This document shows, piece after piece, positions 1-16,912 of a stretch of 64,000 nt of DNA. The position numbers and the translations under genes were made by a program. The stretch covers positions 4,493,205-4,557,204 of the forward strand of contig NC_045138.2 in assembly GCF_008831285.2 (NCBI RefSeq). Reading direction: 5' to 3'. The DNA comes from Nymphaea colorata (lineage: Eukaryota > Streptophyta > Magnoliopsida > Nymphaeales > Nymphaeaceae). The notes under the pieces are model-generated. The model did not search any database and was not told the DNA's origin. It saw only the letters and a list, made by a program, of their open reading frames with translations. Position 1 is the first letter of the stretch. Each line of letters starts with the position of its first letter.

Positions 1-1449
1 AGAAAGTTGGCCGCCAAATAACGAAGTTTAGAGTCTTAAATTGTCGGCTCATGAACACACACACATATATATATATACACACATATGTGTGTCAAGTCCC
101 GGAAACAGGCATAAACCCCGAAGGCCGGGATAGTGGTCCTAAAGTTTTCTAGAGACAAAATCTCTCAGTCCGAATTAGACATATCAAACCGCCGGACATA
201 TGGACAACACCTAAAGACAGACAGGATTTATTAGCTTTGAAAATAAATTCCAAGCGAAAAAGTTTCCCAGCAGACTTGGGTCTTCCTTTAAAATAAAGAA
301 AGAAATCTTTGTCATCGTCGTTTGGTGGCACATTATTTTCTTCCCACCTTTGACTTCCCGTTCACGTTTGAATGGGAATCTTAGTCATCGACGTGAGCCT
401 CTCATTCACAAGCAAAGTCCTCATAGATATGATTGTGGGTCCCACTCATTTCTGGCAATATTTATTTGTTTGTTGAGTTTTTCTTTGAGAAAAGAAGGGG
501 CCTGAAGTTTCTGATTTTCCTGAAGCAGGTCCCACATTTTCTGGTAATCACCAAATGGCGGCTCTTTTTACTGGGGAACTGGCAAGCATCAAGGCCATGT
601 CAGCTTCAGACGCTTTTATTTTTTTTGTTTCATATCAAGTGAACATTTTTTCCATTTGTTATCTGAATCGGCAGGCTGTTTCTGATCAAAACTGTGCCAA
701 ATTCAGTGGCGGATTCAACAGTGTGTTTATTTACCGCGGATATGAGATCACCAAGGTCCTGGATTTTGAATCCGGGGATTCAAGATTACTTTTAGGTTGC
801 ATTTATTTACCACAAGTATAAGATCACCGAGAATCTCATATCCATTGGTAAGTATTGACCTGATCAATCATGGGGTCCATTTGATTCACACGAAGTTTTT
901 TGCATGGTAAAACTATCAATGTATGAAAGGAAGAAATTTTCGTGAAAAAAAGTCAGACCTAAACGTGGGATGTTTTTTCGAATTCAACGAAAAACGCATG
1001 GTAAAATTCTATGCATTTGATGCTGCGAGAGAAAACCACATAGTATTTTTCTTGTACATCAAACAGGGCCTTGAATTCTTAGTTAAACCCTTGCACTGAG
1101 TGGAGAGGGAAGGAACAATGAACATAAAGGGTCGGCATGTTATAATTGCGGGATCCCTTTTCAATGGGAATTAAATTGGCTCTAAGGTTCGAACTGAGTC
1201 GTGTTCGAGTTCTAATTCAGCAGTAACTAAACGAGTCAACCCGAGCAACTCCAGCTCGGCTAGTTTAGCAAAAGACTTGCTCAACTCATTGTTCTGCCCT
1301 ATTCTTGACAACACATTGATATGTGTCAGAGCCTGGGTAGGGAAGTGGTGCACCATCGACATCCTCGGTGTTGTGACCCACTTAGTAAGGTCTAGGAACA
1401 TATTGCTTATCGAAATCAAAATGAAAAAGCACAGTAATCTCGGCACTTT
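1..1449. other. Gene-free spacer at the left edge
   Basis: No reading frame here has a recognisable domain, and short frames exist on both strands without codon or splice support. It is AT-rich. A short CA/TA microsatellite lies near 58-90. Nothing else could be identified. Confidence 0.5.
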
Positions 1450-2340
1450 TACCTGACCAGCTACATTATGCCACTTGAAACAAACAGCATGAGACAATAT
1501 TAGCCCAATAATTGGTGCCAATAAATTCAAACAGGTTTGGTGGTAGACCGACCCTGGTGAAATAGTGTTTTTCCTGTGTATTTTAACCAAGTAGAAAAAG
1601 TGGATCTATCTTTCACAAACTTTCTTTACTCGGTTATAAATGTAGAAAGATAGTACACTGGTGAAACAAGACATTGATTTTTTGACGTATGCATTTAATG
1701 GCCAATAGTACTAACGCTATTCATGCAATGAAGTTTACAATTTTTATGTCGCCCATAGGGACAAAAATTATATTTAAAAAATATATTTTTGAAAAATAAA
1801 AAAATAATGTAGATGAAAATTTTAGAACGTTAGTAAAATATTCGAGAAATTGACACGCGACATTTTTTAATTGAATTAAATCTGATTGCTACCTATTTGA
1901 ATTAAAGATGCGACCTATCACACATTTGTGTCCGACCAGTTACACTATGTTTCTTAACTTAAAAGCATGCATACCTAAACATTATACCCAACAAATTCAA
2001 GGGGTTTGGTATGCGAACAGACATAGCTCAAATAGTGCTTTTCCAGTGTATTTTCATCAATGAAAAAATTTGGATCTTGCTTTGAGTAACTTTTTTTTAC
2101 TCGATTATGAATATAAGGAATAATGGAGAAAAAATACACTGATTTTTGAAAAATTAGTGAACTTGCTAATTCAAAAATTATCAAAGAGATGAATTTTGAA
2201 AAATACAGAAATAATATAATTAAAAAAAAGAAAAAATATTTAGCAAAATATTTTGAAAATGGACACATGACACTGCTTAATCGAATCAAATCTGTTTGCC
2301 ACCTATTGGATTTGAATCTGCTCGGTCTGACAATATAGAT
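1450..2340. repeat. Diverged tandem duplication, two units
   Basis: Two consecutive blocks, about 1450-1930 and 1935-2340, share a similar order of words. Both start near GACCAG(C/T)TACA(T/C)TATG, then carry AAATTCAA followed by GGTTTGGT, AAATAGTG(T/C)TTTTCC and GTGTATTTT, a TACTCG(G/A)TTAT(A/G)A block, and end with a GACAC..GACA and CACCTATT-like block. The units differ by many substitutions and indels, so the duplication is old. They could be halves of a decayed mobile element; no coding content is recognisable. Confidence 0.55.
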
Positions 2341-2760
2341 TGTCCCAAGGGTTTTCTTGTATTGGCTCGTGTTAGTGGCTGGTCTCTAGTTCAAATCACA
2401 TTGGCCTCAGCACCTTGCTCACCAAGTCATATGGATATTAGTATCAAGATATTGGTATGGAATGACCATTTTAAAATTTATAGATACAAAGGTACAACCA
2501 GGTGTGTGTGTGTAAATTCCACAAAAAATATGCAAATTTTCATAAGAAATATGAAAAAAATCACAAGTATGCATAATTTCCAAAGTTCCACATAAAAAAC
2601 TGCAAATTATACAAAAAAAAAAGGACTTGCAAGAATCAAAAGTGTCATGTTCAACCACGTCTCTGCACCCATGTCGGCATGTCAACATTGGTATATAGTT
2701 TATATATATATATATATAAAGTATCCAAGACTTAAACTTCTTGTATTCCAAAAAAAGGAG

Positions 2761-2850
2761 TCAAGCGACTCTATATCTTATAAAAACAAAAAATTGTATC
2801 TTATCAAGCGACTCTATATCTTATAAAAACAAAAAATTGTATCTTATAAA
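2761..2850. repeat. Short tandem repeat, period 43
   Basis: A 43-bp unit beginning TCAAGCGACTCTATATC occurs at 2761 and again, without visible change, at 2804. A partial third unit (ATAAAGACAAAGAATTG) follows. The perfect identity of the two units points to a recent slippage or duplication event. Confidence 0.85.
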
Positions 2851-3278
2851 GACAAAGAATTGGGCGGGAACACACATTAAATTACGGGAAAAAGTTTAGC
2901 CCTAAGTTTGGGAAAAAAATATTCATGACATTAATTGCTCCAACTATGCAGTGAAGACTTTTAGTATGAGAAATTATTGCAGGGAGGGATGAGAAGGGGG
3001 AGGATCTTCGTCCTCTGTTTGGAACAAACATTGCGTTCCTATTAAATTGCAAAAGTTTCTGTTCAGAACAATAACTAATCGCTTGACTGCACTGTTCGGC
3101 ACGTGCCAAGGACAGAAACAAAAGTTTTTCCCCTCCCCTCTCGTGGGCTGCAAACGGATCGGGTATGGTTCACATAATGCTTGACAAAATAGATTGAAAT
3201 CTTTGTTTCACTTTTTGTGATAATGTTTTCCCCTTTAAAGATTTCAAATTAAAATTAGTTAAAATAGAATTGGGAGTA

Positions 3279-3490
3279 GAGATGTCAATGGATTGAATTT
3301 GAATCAGATATCTAACCAAATTACTTTCGATATAAAAAAAAAAAGAAAAAAAAACTTATATTTGATTAAGAACTCATATAAACTTCCGATTTTAGAAAAC
3401 GACACCTCCTGGATTTGGTTTCTGTTCTAAATAATATTCTTATCCTGATTTGAATTTTGATTTAGTTTAAAATAGACATTGTGTATACAA
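3279..3490 (+). mobile_element. TA-flanked GGATGTCAA element, truncated copy
   Basis: Begins TA|GAGATGTCAATGG and continues with the GAATTTGAATCAGATATCTAA-type interior shared by the full copies at 43850-44256 and 61977-62413. The right terminus is not seen here. Similar Gly-Asp-coding-like CGGAT/TTCAGATT words resume at about 3826-3945, so the copy may have been split by the element at 3531-3806. Confidence 0.55.
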
Positions 3491-3530
3491 CATCCATATA
3501 TTATGGAAGTTGGTCACTTAAAAAGACACA

Positions 3531-3806
3531 TTTTTACTGACGCTCTATTCGAAGCATTTAGTGAAAGTCGAACATTCACTAACGCGATGCCTAAAATGTC
3601 AAAGTTGGTCAACATTAGCGAAGCAATATATGAAACGCATCAGTGAAGTGTTTCGTTTCTTCACAAGGACGACATCACTAACGTTCAGCAAGTGTCAGTA
3701 AACGTCCAAAGAAATTCCTTTGGCCTTAACGTCCCAAAGGGTCAATGAAATCTCTACTGACCATTTTCTTTTAATTTTACTGACGATTATTTAGCGTCAC
3801 TAAAAC
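3531..3806. mobile_element. Small inverted-terminal-repeat element
   Basis: The left end reads TTTTTACTGACGCT and the right end AGCGTCACTAAAAC, whose complement GTTTTAGTGACGCT matches 12 of 14 positions. The interior contains repeated CACTAACG and TGTCAGTAAACG words. At about 276 bp it has no coding capacity and would be a MITE. No target-site duplication was confirmed. Confidence 0.45.
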
Positions 3807-3809
3807 TTT

Positions 3810-6800
3810 TTTTTTTTTTTTTGGTGTGGATCTCTTTCGGAACTTCGGATCATATTTGGATCTTCGATTTAAAATTCAGATTAAGATACAGAATTAGACT
3901 TTTTTTCATTATAATTCAAACTCTGATTCTGAAAATGATTCGAACCTAACAAACGGCCCATCCTCTTGGAATTATCATGAGAGTGACCCTTCTAGAAGGG
4001 AGAATTGAAATAATTGAGTAACTGAAAAAGAGGGGACAGGATAAAAGGGGATGCATCTTCCAACACAGCGTCAGAAAATGAAGTGTGAAAATTTGACTCG
4101 GGCTTTTTTCTCCAGCTTCTAGAGAAGTTTTTGACAACTCACTCAGAAGGTGAGGCTAAAAAACTTTCAAAAAGCACTCAATATTTTTTCTTTTAATGTG
4201 ACAGAGTCTTGTTCACAAGTTGCCCCGTTTCATATTTAAGAAGCAGACACAACTGATTTTTTTTTTTAATTAATCTGTCTTTTACTATAATGAGATTCAA
4301 TTGCCAGGACTCTCACCTTAGCTGAATTTCTTGTCAATCAGTCATATGTATTAAAACAATTATGTTAAAATTATAATATAAGACTAAATAAAATACAAAA
4401 TGTGACAACGATATTTTGAAAATAATTAAAAGCTGATGCGTGGCACTCTTAAACACTCACACATTGCATTTAAATACATGACGGAGACGTAAAAACAAAA
4501 AAGATAGAGAGAGAGAGGGAGGGAGAGACGATAAAATAGAAATGCATAACAAAATTTAGGGACAAAAAGTTCTTTAAATACAAGAACAAAATAGAAGAAC
4601 GAAATATACAAGATAGCAGCACGATAAAATAAAATAAGAGGGGTGTGAAGAGAGTGGATAGATGAAGCAAGAAGCAACAGAGTCACCCAACAACAAACGA
4701 AAGATGGTGCCGTAGCCGAATAGCAAAGTGGATATTCCTTTGCACAAGGTGTGCCATAAAATCCAACAATGTGATGGTGCTCTTGAAGACCCTGTTGTTG
4801 AGAGAGAGAAAGAGAAATTATAATTAAAGCTCTCAATTATAGACAAAGTCATAACCGAACGCCTTTCTTGAGTGGGAAAGAAACTCATTCTTTTCCCCAA
4901 AAACTTGTACAGAAGATTATATCTTCGGGTCCTAACATTCTCCATTGGATCTTAAAACTCCTATAAGGTCAAGGGTCCTAACACAAGCAGTGTGTTAGGA
5001 TTCAAAAATGACAAAAATGTTTTAATTAAATGACGAAAACATCTTTCCTTTTCATTTTCAGGCCTTTAACTGATTCAAATCTGATCCATTTCGATTCACT
5101 AGTCTGAGATGTCCTTTTCTCGAGAGCAGAGATTTTTTTTGTGGTCGTAAGGCCCACACAAACATTTTTCACCCAAAAGATCTCCACTATCGTCCTTCAA
5201 ACAAGTCTTTCACATTCCTCGTCGGCTCGGTTGTCATTTTCAGGGTGAAAAAAGTGGTTTTTTTGTAGACATCCGATAAAATTGGAACGATACATGATAT
5301 AATGTCATATACTGAGGCTTGATTTGTCTTAATCTCTTTTCTTTTGATAACAATGCAGACAGCTCATGTAAGATGGTTGCAGATATGGATTCACCATTCA
5401 AATTATCTCTTTCCAAATTCTTCAGATCTCATTGAGAAGGACATAATGCTATGGATATCAACACAACCAAAATTTTTTCATGAGACAGACAAAATTAACG
5501 TTTCTAAATCTTGACTAGGGCCGAAATATCATTTTTCAAAATTTTTATATAAAACAAGTAAAATTGTTTAGAATTTACACGTAAATTTAAAAAAAAAATC
5601 TTGAAGTGGCGCCTATCTTTCCTCCACCCCTGGATCAAATAATCTAGAAACTAAAAATATTTCTATGGAAAGACTTGTCACCGTCACCAGAAAACGATTT
5701 TGCGGCAATGGGCGTTTGTCAATCCACAACAAACAGGTACCATCATCTTAAAACTGATCAAGAACTGAAAATGAACCAAGATGAATGAAAGACAGATGGC
5801 TCTCTAGCACCTAACAAGCATTTATTCTACATCATGTGTGCCTAAGATAGGTAAGGCTTTTCAACATGTCACTTGTCCAAAACAACATTTCTTTACTTTG
5901 CTAGTTCTCCTTCTAAATTATGCATATTAAAAGACATATGATATAAGAACAACATTATGTTTTTGGAATACATGCTTACAAGACACATGATTCAAAAAAC
6001 ACCATATGTTTACTAGGAAAATATAATATAATTCTTGACATTATTTCTAGACTCACTAATTAAACTCTATATACAATCATATAATGTTCCTTAAAACAAG
6101 AACTCTGTTGTCTTAAAACATATGTCACAATAATATGTGTTCCAAGAACATAATAATCTTCTTAACAAACATCGGTAAAAAAAAAAAAAAAAAAACGCGT
6201 TTGTCCCAACAGGTCACGAGGGTTTGCCGCGATGTTCCTTTCAAGAGCTTGTCCTTGTATCCTATCGTGGGGGTCCACGTGCTCAAGAACGGGAAGACAA
6301 GAGAGACAGATGGTGCCGTCCCGAACCGTTCCGAACATAAAAAATAGAAAGTTTTTTTGCACGTTAATCACCGAAATATTGTCATTTATATCAAAACAAG
6401 GCTTGCAAGAACACCACAAGCACACCATGCTTCTAACTTAACGAGAAAGAGTAAGGTGTCCGAATACTTATTTTTATTCATTTTATAAAAATCGCACTAT
6501 AAATACAAACGTGAAATGAAAAGACTTATTTTTATAGGCGATAATTTCCTTGCCGTTTTTTTATTTTTATTTTTCTTTTCTTTTGCATCTAGATTACTTC
6601 TCTGGCGGGCTTGCCACGACTGACGCCTTCATTTTCGTCGTTTGGCGTCGCGCATTGGGCCAGATTGGAAATTACGTGAACGCAAAGACACATAGAGATA
6701 GAGAGAGAGAGAGAGAGATGACTTTTTATTTACGCAACCTTTTAATTTAAATAAATGTAGACTTCCAAATGGGCGCCTGTCCTTATTGTATCTGGACAAA
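3810..6800. other. Gene-free spacer
   Basis: AT-rich with a (GA) tract near 4505-4530 and another at 6694-6718. Minus-strand frames of about 120-136 codons around 4426-4945 overlap one another in different phases and have biased Ser/Leu/Phe composition, so they look like chance frames. A short word coding for Gly-Leu-Gln-Glu-His-His on opposite strands near 4770 and 6405 is shared but unexplained. Confidence 0.45.
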
Positions 6801-7050
6801 ATGCAGCCTCTGACTTGTTTGCATGTGGATAAGATTTTTCTGTTCTTGGCTAAATGGATATAACCACTTGAGTCTCTGACTTGTTTGCATTATGATAAGA
6901 TTTTCGTCTTTTTTTAATAGATAAACATGGCTAAAAGTTTAGATCTAGATGGATATTATAACCCCCTGAACTTGTTTGCATTTGAATAAGATTTTTTTTT
7001 TCTCTTTTTACATATAAAATATGGCTAGCAGATTAAATCTAAATGGATAC
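6801..7050. repeat. Imperfect tandem triplication
   Basis: Three adjacent units of about 75-105 bp start near 6807, 6872 and 6965. Each has (T)CTGA(A)CTTGTTTGCAT, then a (G/A)ATAAGATTTT block followed by a T-rich run, ATGGCTA and a (A/G)GAT(A)-containing end. The spacing differs by indels. No coding content is visible. Confidence 0.6.
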
Positions 7051-9542
7051 GTGGAGTGAGCGAATGGTGACTCTGACTTTTTAAAGTCATTGACAAACAC
7101 GTCCCTTTCTTTTCTGGGGAGACTTTATCTCTGTAAACTGTCATTCAATGAGAGTTATTAGATCTATTCTGATGCATGATTAAGAAAAAAATAAAAGAGA
7201 AAAAATGTATGAATTAATACTACTTACAAAAAATACCACATTACATTTTCTTCTTATTTTTGAAACTATTTTTGTTTCAATTGTTCATGGCGATGGATCA
7301 ACCAATCCTTATGAGTGAACTTAGGTAACTTTCGATACCCAAGATCACCATTCAATTTTCTTATATATCTATGACAATAATTTTTTTTCCCCACTATTGA
7401 ATTCGATTTCAGTATGATTTTATTGTCATGTTTAGCTCATCAAGATAAACTTCTATTGTTATAAATTAATTTAAATCTTTCCATATCATCTTCATCTTAT
7501 CTTTAAAAAACATCATATTATCTCTAAAAAACTTAAATGGAAAGAGGAAGAGTCCTCACGCTTCTCTCTTATACCCATGAGACAATGCCTTCACTCTCTT
7601 CCCTTTTATATCCACAAAACAAAAATTGTCATTCTATTAAGATAAAAAGCTTATTTTTGCTAATATAGAAAACATTTTCCATTTAACACGAGGGGCATTT
7701 AGGTAATTTTAAAAAAATAGTTTGCGCTTCTAGAAGGGGGTTTCTGTTTAAACAATAGGGACAAAATTTTGAGTGCATAAAACAAAGGGCCATTTGATAA
7801 TTTCAGACGGAAATGCAGTGCTTCTGAAAATATATAAAAGTAATGGGTGCATATGGAAATATCCGTTGGTAGGGCAGTGACGTTGGTTCAATCCCTTCCA
7901 CAAAAGCAGGGTGGTTGAGAATTCCTCTCAATTTTTCTTTTTCTTTTTATTAAATAAATATTTGTTCTCGACTTGTGCCAGACATGAATGGGCTTTCACG
8001 TTTCCCAAATCTCCAAACTGGGCTCGTACAATTCCTACAATGACAAACATGTCCTCCTGCCTGTCTCGATCTTCTTGACCCAGTTGACAGACGACTAGGC
8101 TCCATTTAATGCGATCGTGTTGACTCAACCGAGTTAAACTTCGTCTCTCCTGTTGCCATCTCGAGTATTTGACCGATCGATATGAATAGACATCTAGAAA
8201 CCCCGGACCGGAGCATTTATTTCTTATATTATTATCTTTGTTCTTGCCTTGCACAAAACGTTTTGCCAACTTGCATTCAAAAAATGGAAAGCAGATCCAC
8301 AAAATCAGGTTTAAGATTCTTGATTTAAATTGATCAATCCTAATTCACCATTGTACAAGTGAATATGAATGCATAATTTCATAATGTGGCTCCAATGATA
8401 GATATTTGGTCGACTAAGAACCAATCTCCCAGCAGTTTTGCATTAGAAGTAAGGAAGTACAGCCAGTCTAAGTTTTGCATCGAAGACGGGCTCGACTTAG
8501 CCTTATGGAAGGCCAATCTTGGCTGAACCACGTCGACTTCGCAGTGCTCGACCAAGCTCGAGCCGGCGCGTGCACCATCTAAGTCCAAAAGTGAGCTGCA
8601 TGTTAAAAAGTGTGAGAAAGAATCAAAGTGCATTCAAACACTTAAATGGGTCCGGCCAAGGGCTCAAGAGTCAAGTCCCAGCCACCGGAAAAGACCATGC
8701 CACCCTAAATTTTGACAAACACGTCCTTTTTTTTTCTGGGAGACTTTATGTCTATGAACTGAAAACTAGTAAATTATCAAAAGAAGACAACAAAGCTGAG
8801 ATACACGGAGGGAGCTTTTAAAAGAAAAAATTACAAACATCTGCTTAAATTTTGTATATTTATAAATAACAACTTTACATTTGAAAACATTACAGATTAC
8901 TGTTTTATTTATTGAGGGATTCACCGGAAGGCATGAGATTGGGACAATACCCTGACACCTTTTTAACATCGTAATATGGTGCGTAACTTTATATTTTATT
9001 AAGGTTAGGTATTGGGTTGTTCCTTGTTATATATTATTTTATATTTTAAAAATATTTTTTTTTATTTTAAACGGGAGCTCGGATTTTATGAGTCGGATTA
9101 GGCGCGTAGTTACTAGTTGTAACCCATGCTTAGGCCGATATTTTATACAAAAAACGTGAAATTATATTTAGAAAGGCTACGTTATAATAAGAAAGACAAT
9201 TCATTCAAAAACTTAATTTTGTAAACCTTTAAAGTTAATTTCTCGATAATTTTACATCTCATATGCTTTTTTTTTTTTCCTTTCGCCTTTATAGTGACTT
9301 TTTTTCGTCGTCGCAAATATATGGCTTGCAAGAAACTCTCATATGAAAAATATTTTTATTACAAACAAAATAAATTTTGAAATATTTTTCGATATTTAAC
9401 GCCTTCTGCAAAACTTATTTTATAACTCAAATCGTTGGTTCTTAGAATTTCACAATCGTAGAGGCCTTGTTCTTTGTAAACGCATAAAAGTAAAAAAAAT
9501 CGGCGGTTTTCTACGAACGATTTTAGAGAAGGGAGCCAAAAA
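7051..9542. other. Gene-free spacer upstream of the aldehyde dehydrogenase gene
   Basis: No convincing exon. A word of about 50 bp (GACAAACACGTCC, T-rich run, TCTGGG.AGACTTTAT.TCT, GAACTG-like) occurs near 7090-7142 and again near 8714-8763, suggesting a dispersed repeat. The final 150 bp carry the promoter elements listed separately. Confidence 0.45.
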
Positions 9543-9592
9543 CACGTGTATGGCTGCCCCAAAAATCTATAAAACAGCATCAAGATCACGTG
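9543..9592 (+). promoter_or_regulatory. Two CACGTG G-boxes flanking a TATA-like box
   Basis: CACGTG is present at 9543-9548 and 9587-9592, about 190 and 145 bp before the ATG at 9736, with TATAAAA at 9568-9574 between them. G-boxes of this kind are bound by bZIP and bHLH factors and act as abscisic-acid response elements. Some plant ALDH3 genes are stress- and ABA-responsive, so this fits, but function is inferred from position and motif only. Confidence 0.5.
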
Positions 9593-9735
9593 ATTGCAGA
9601 TTGAATTTGGTCTTCCTTCCGAAGAGCACTTCCTCCAGAGCTCGGTTGCGGCAGTTTTCTCTTTGTTGGGTTTTTGGTGTTTGTTGGTGCTTCTCTATTG
9701 GTGGCTCTGGTTTGTGACCACTTTCCTTCGGTTCT

Positions 9736-15252
<5,517 letters not shown>

Positions 15253-15625
15253 GAAGCCCTTCCAGCAGCTCTATAATTCTACACCGTCATGCTGCTTGCA
15301 TGGCTTTCATTATTTGTATGACAAAAATTGAAGGGACGTGCCAGTTCCTTTCAATTTCTTTTCTTATTCTTAATGCATAGTAAATATCTCGCCGGTCTCT
15401 GTCTTTGATGTATATGGCTCTTATACAAGTCACTATCATTATCATCTTCATCATCATCATCAAGCATTATCCTAATTACCTTCAATGGGCTCTATTGAAT
15501 CTTGTATCCTTCCTTTTTATCTAAAGCGTCATGGCCATGTTGACGGTGTTATGTTGATACTCCATGGCGTTAAACATGTAATCCAGAAAATGGCATCAAT
15601 GAGTTTTTTGCTTTCCCATCAAGTT
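15253..15625. other. ALDH3 3' untranslated region and flank
   Basis: Follows the TGA at 15250-15252. It contains a short CATCAT repeat near 15444-15462. No canonical AATAAA signal is evident close to the stop, so the polyadenylation site could not be placed. Confidence 0.35.
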
Positions 15626-15626
15626 A

Positions 15627-16240
15627 AATGGAACAAATACATTGCATATTTGTATGTTTGCAAAGTCAGGCAGGGTATGAAGGAAAAAAAAGAAAAAAAG
15701 AAAAAAAAATCAAATCGCTCATAGTAGTCCTCCGAACGTGGCCAACACCAAAGTCGAGGTTAATCATTTTAGAAAAAATATTAAAAACAAACAATAGCAA
15801 GCATACCAAGAATATTAAAAACCTGGCTGTCACCAAAAGCATCACAAACTCATGGCGCTTGAATATTTAATTATTTGCCAACATCTAACAACTGGCTGAT
15901 TTCAACTCTTCGGCTTCTATGAATTCAAATATGATTCAATGAATATTTAACTCTGTCAACATGTAACAACTAGCTGATTTCAATTATTTGGCTTCTATGA
16001 AATCAAATATGATTTAGAATTTAATATTTACAATATTGACATCAAATAGAAATTAAATATATTGCACGTTCATATGTTTACAAAGTTTAGGCCATCCAGA
16101 AAAAGAAAAAAAAAAGCTTCACATGGCTCATTGTAGTCCTTCCGATGTTGCGAATGCCAAAGTCCAGTTAATCATTTTAGAAAAGATTATAAAAAAACCA
16201 ATCAGTATCAACCGTACCAAATGAACCAGAATTGGCTTTC
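15627..16240. repeat. Diverged direct duplication downstream of ALDH3
   Basis: A block at about 15635-15800 recurs at about 16050-16195. Shared words in order are CATTGCA(T/C)..T..TATGTTT(G/A)CAAAGT, an A-rich AAAAAGAAAAA run, CAC/ATCG..GCTCAT(A/T)GTAGTCCT.CCGA, (A/T)GCCAAAGTC and TTAATCATTTTAGAAAA. Between them, 15870-16020 holds a second, shorter tandem pair (period about 77) with AACAACT(G/A)GCTGATTTCAA and GGCTTCTATGAA. No gene is visible. Confidence 0.7.
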
Positions 16241-16490
16241 TTTAAATGATTTCACTTAAATGGTTTTACTTTTAAAAAGAAAAATGTTAAAAAACTGTTA
16301 TTATAAATTTATATGGAATCGGCAGAATCTACTGATTCTGGCGACATCCAGATAGATTTCAAAGCCTTGTATTAGCTCCTGGGCTATCTAGTTTCTTGAT
16401 ATTGGAAAGCATCTGGCAAATACATTTGTAATCAAAATCAATTTCAGTGTTTCCATTGTTCAAAAATGGATCAAAGATCTCTCAGAATTA

Positions 16491-16910
16491 GGTGTAAATA
16501 TATCTGGGTTGGATCTGATATCCAGCCCAATCATTCCAAAAAGATCGGACATAGGAAAAAGTTCAATGTCCAACTAATGAATCGGATCGGATTCAGCATT
16601 AATAAATAACATCGATTGGATTCAGAGATACAAATATCCGATCAAATTTTGGATCAGATTTAGTTTAAAATAAATATCTTAGATCCAATGCCATATGTTT
16701 TGAAAATTGGCCAGATTTGGTTCAAAATTCGGACTCAGATTCAGATGTAAGTGTAAAAATCAAATTCAGATTGGATTCAGATTGTGAGATGGGATTTCAG
16801 ATTTGGATATAACTTTTCTTCATTCATATTTAAATCTGAATATATAAATATCCGAAAAAATGCATATGGTTAAGTGCATATCCAATTCAGATCTGATCCA
16901 TTGACATCCT
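16491..16910 (-). mobile_element. TA-flanked GGATGTCAA element
   Basis: Bounded by TA dinucleotides at 16489-16490 and 16911-16912. The right end is TTGACATCCT, the complement of the AGGATGTCAA terminus of other copies, so this copy is in reverse orientation. The left terminus (GGTGTAAATATATC) has diverged. The interior has the family-typical repeated GGATTCAGATT and ATTCGGACTCAGATTC words and no open frame. Confidence 0.75.
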
Positions 16911-16912
16911 TA

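Noticed and set aside
1171-1590. 139-codon minus-strand frame
   Set aside because: It overlaps the diverged tandem duplication, is not conserved in the second unit's phase and has no domain.
4426-4945. Overlapping minus-strand open frames of 120-136 codons
   Set aside because: They occupy two overlapping phases, are rich in Ser/Leu/Phe from GA/CT-biased sequence, and have no domain or splice context.
7870-7925. tRNA-like word GGTAGGGCAGTGACG followed by GGTTCAATCCC
   Set aside because: The two box-like words are too close together and no acceptor-stem or anticodon-stem pairing could be built, so it is not called a tRNA gene.
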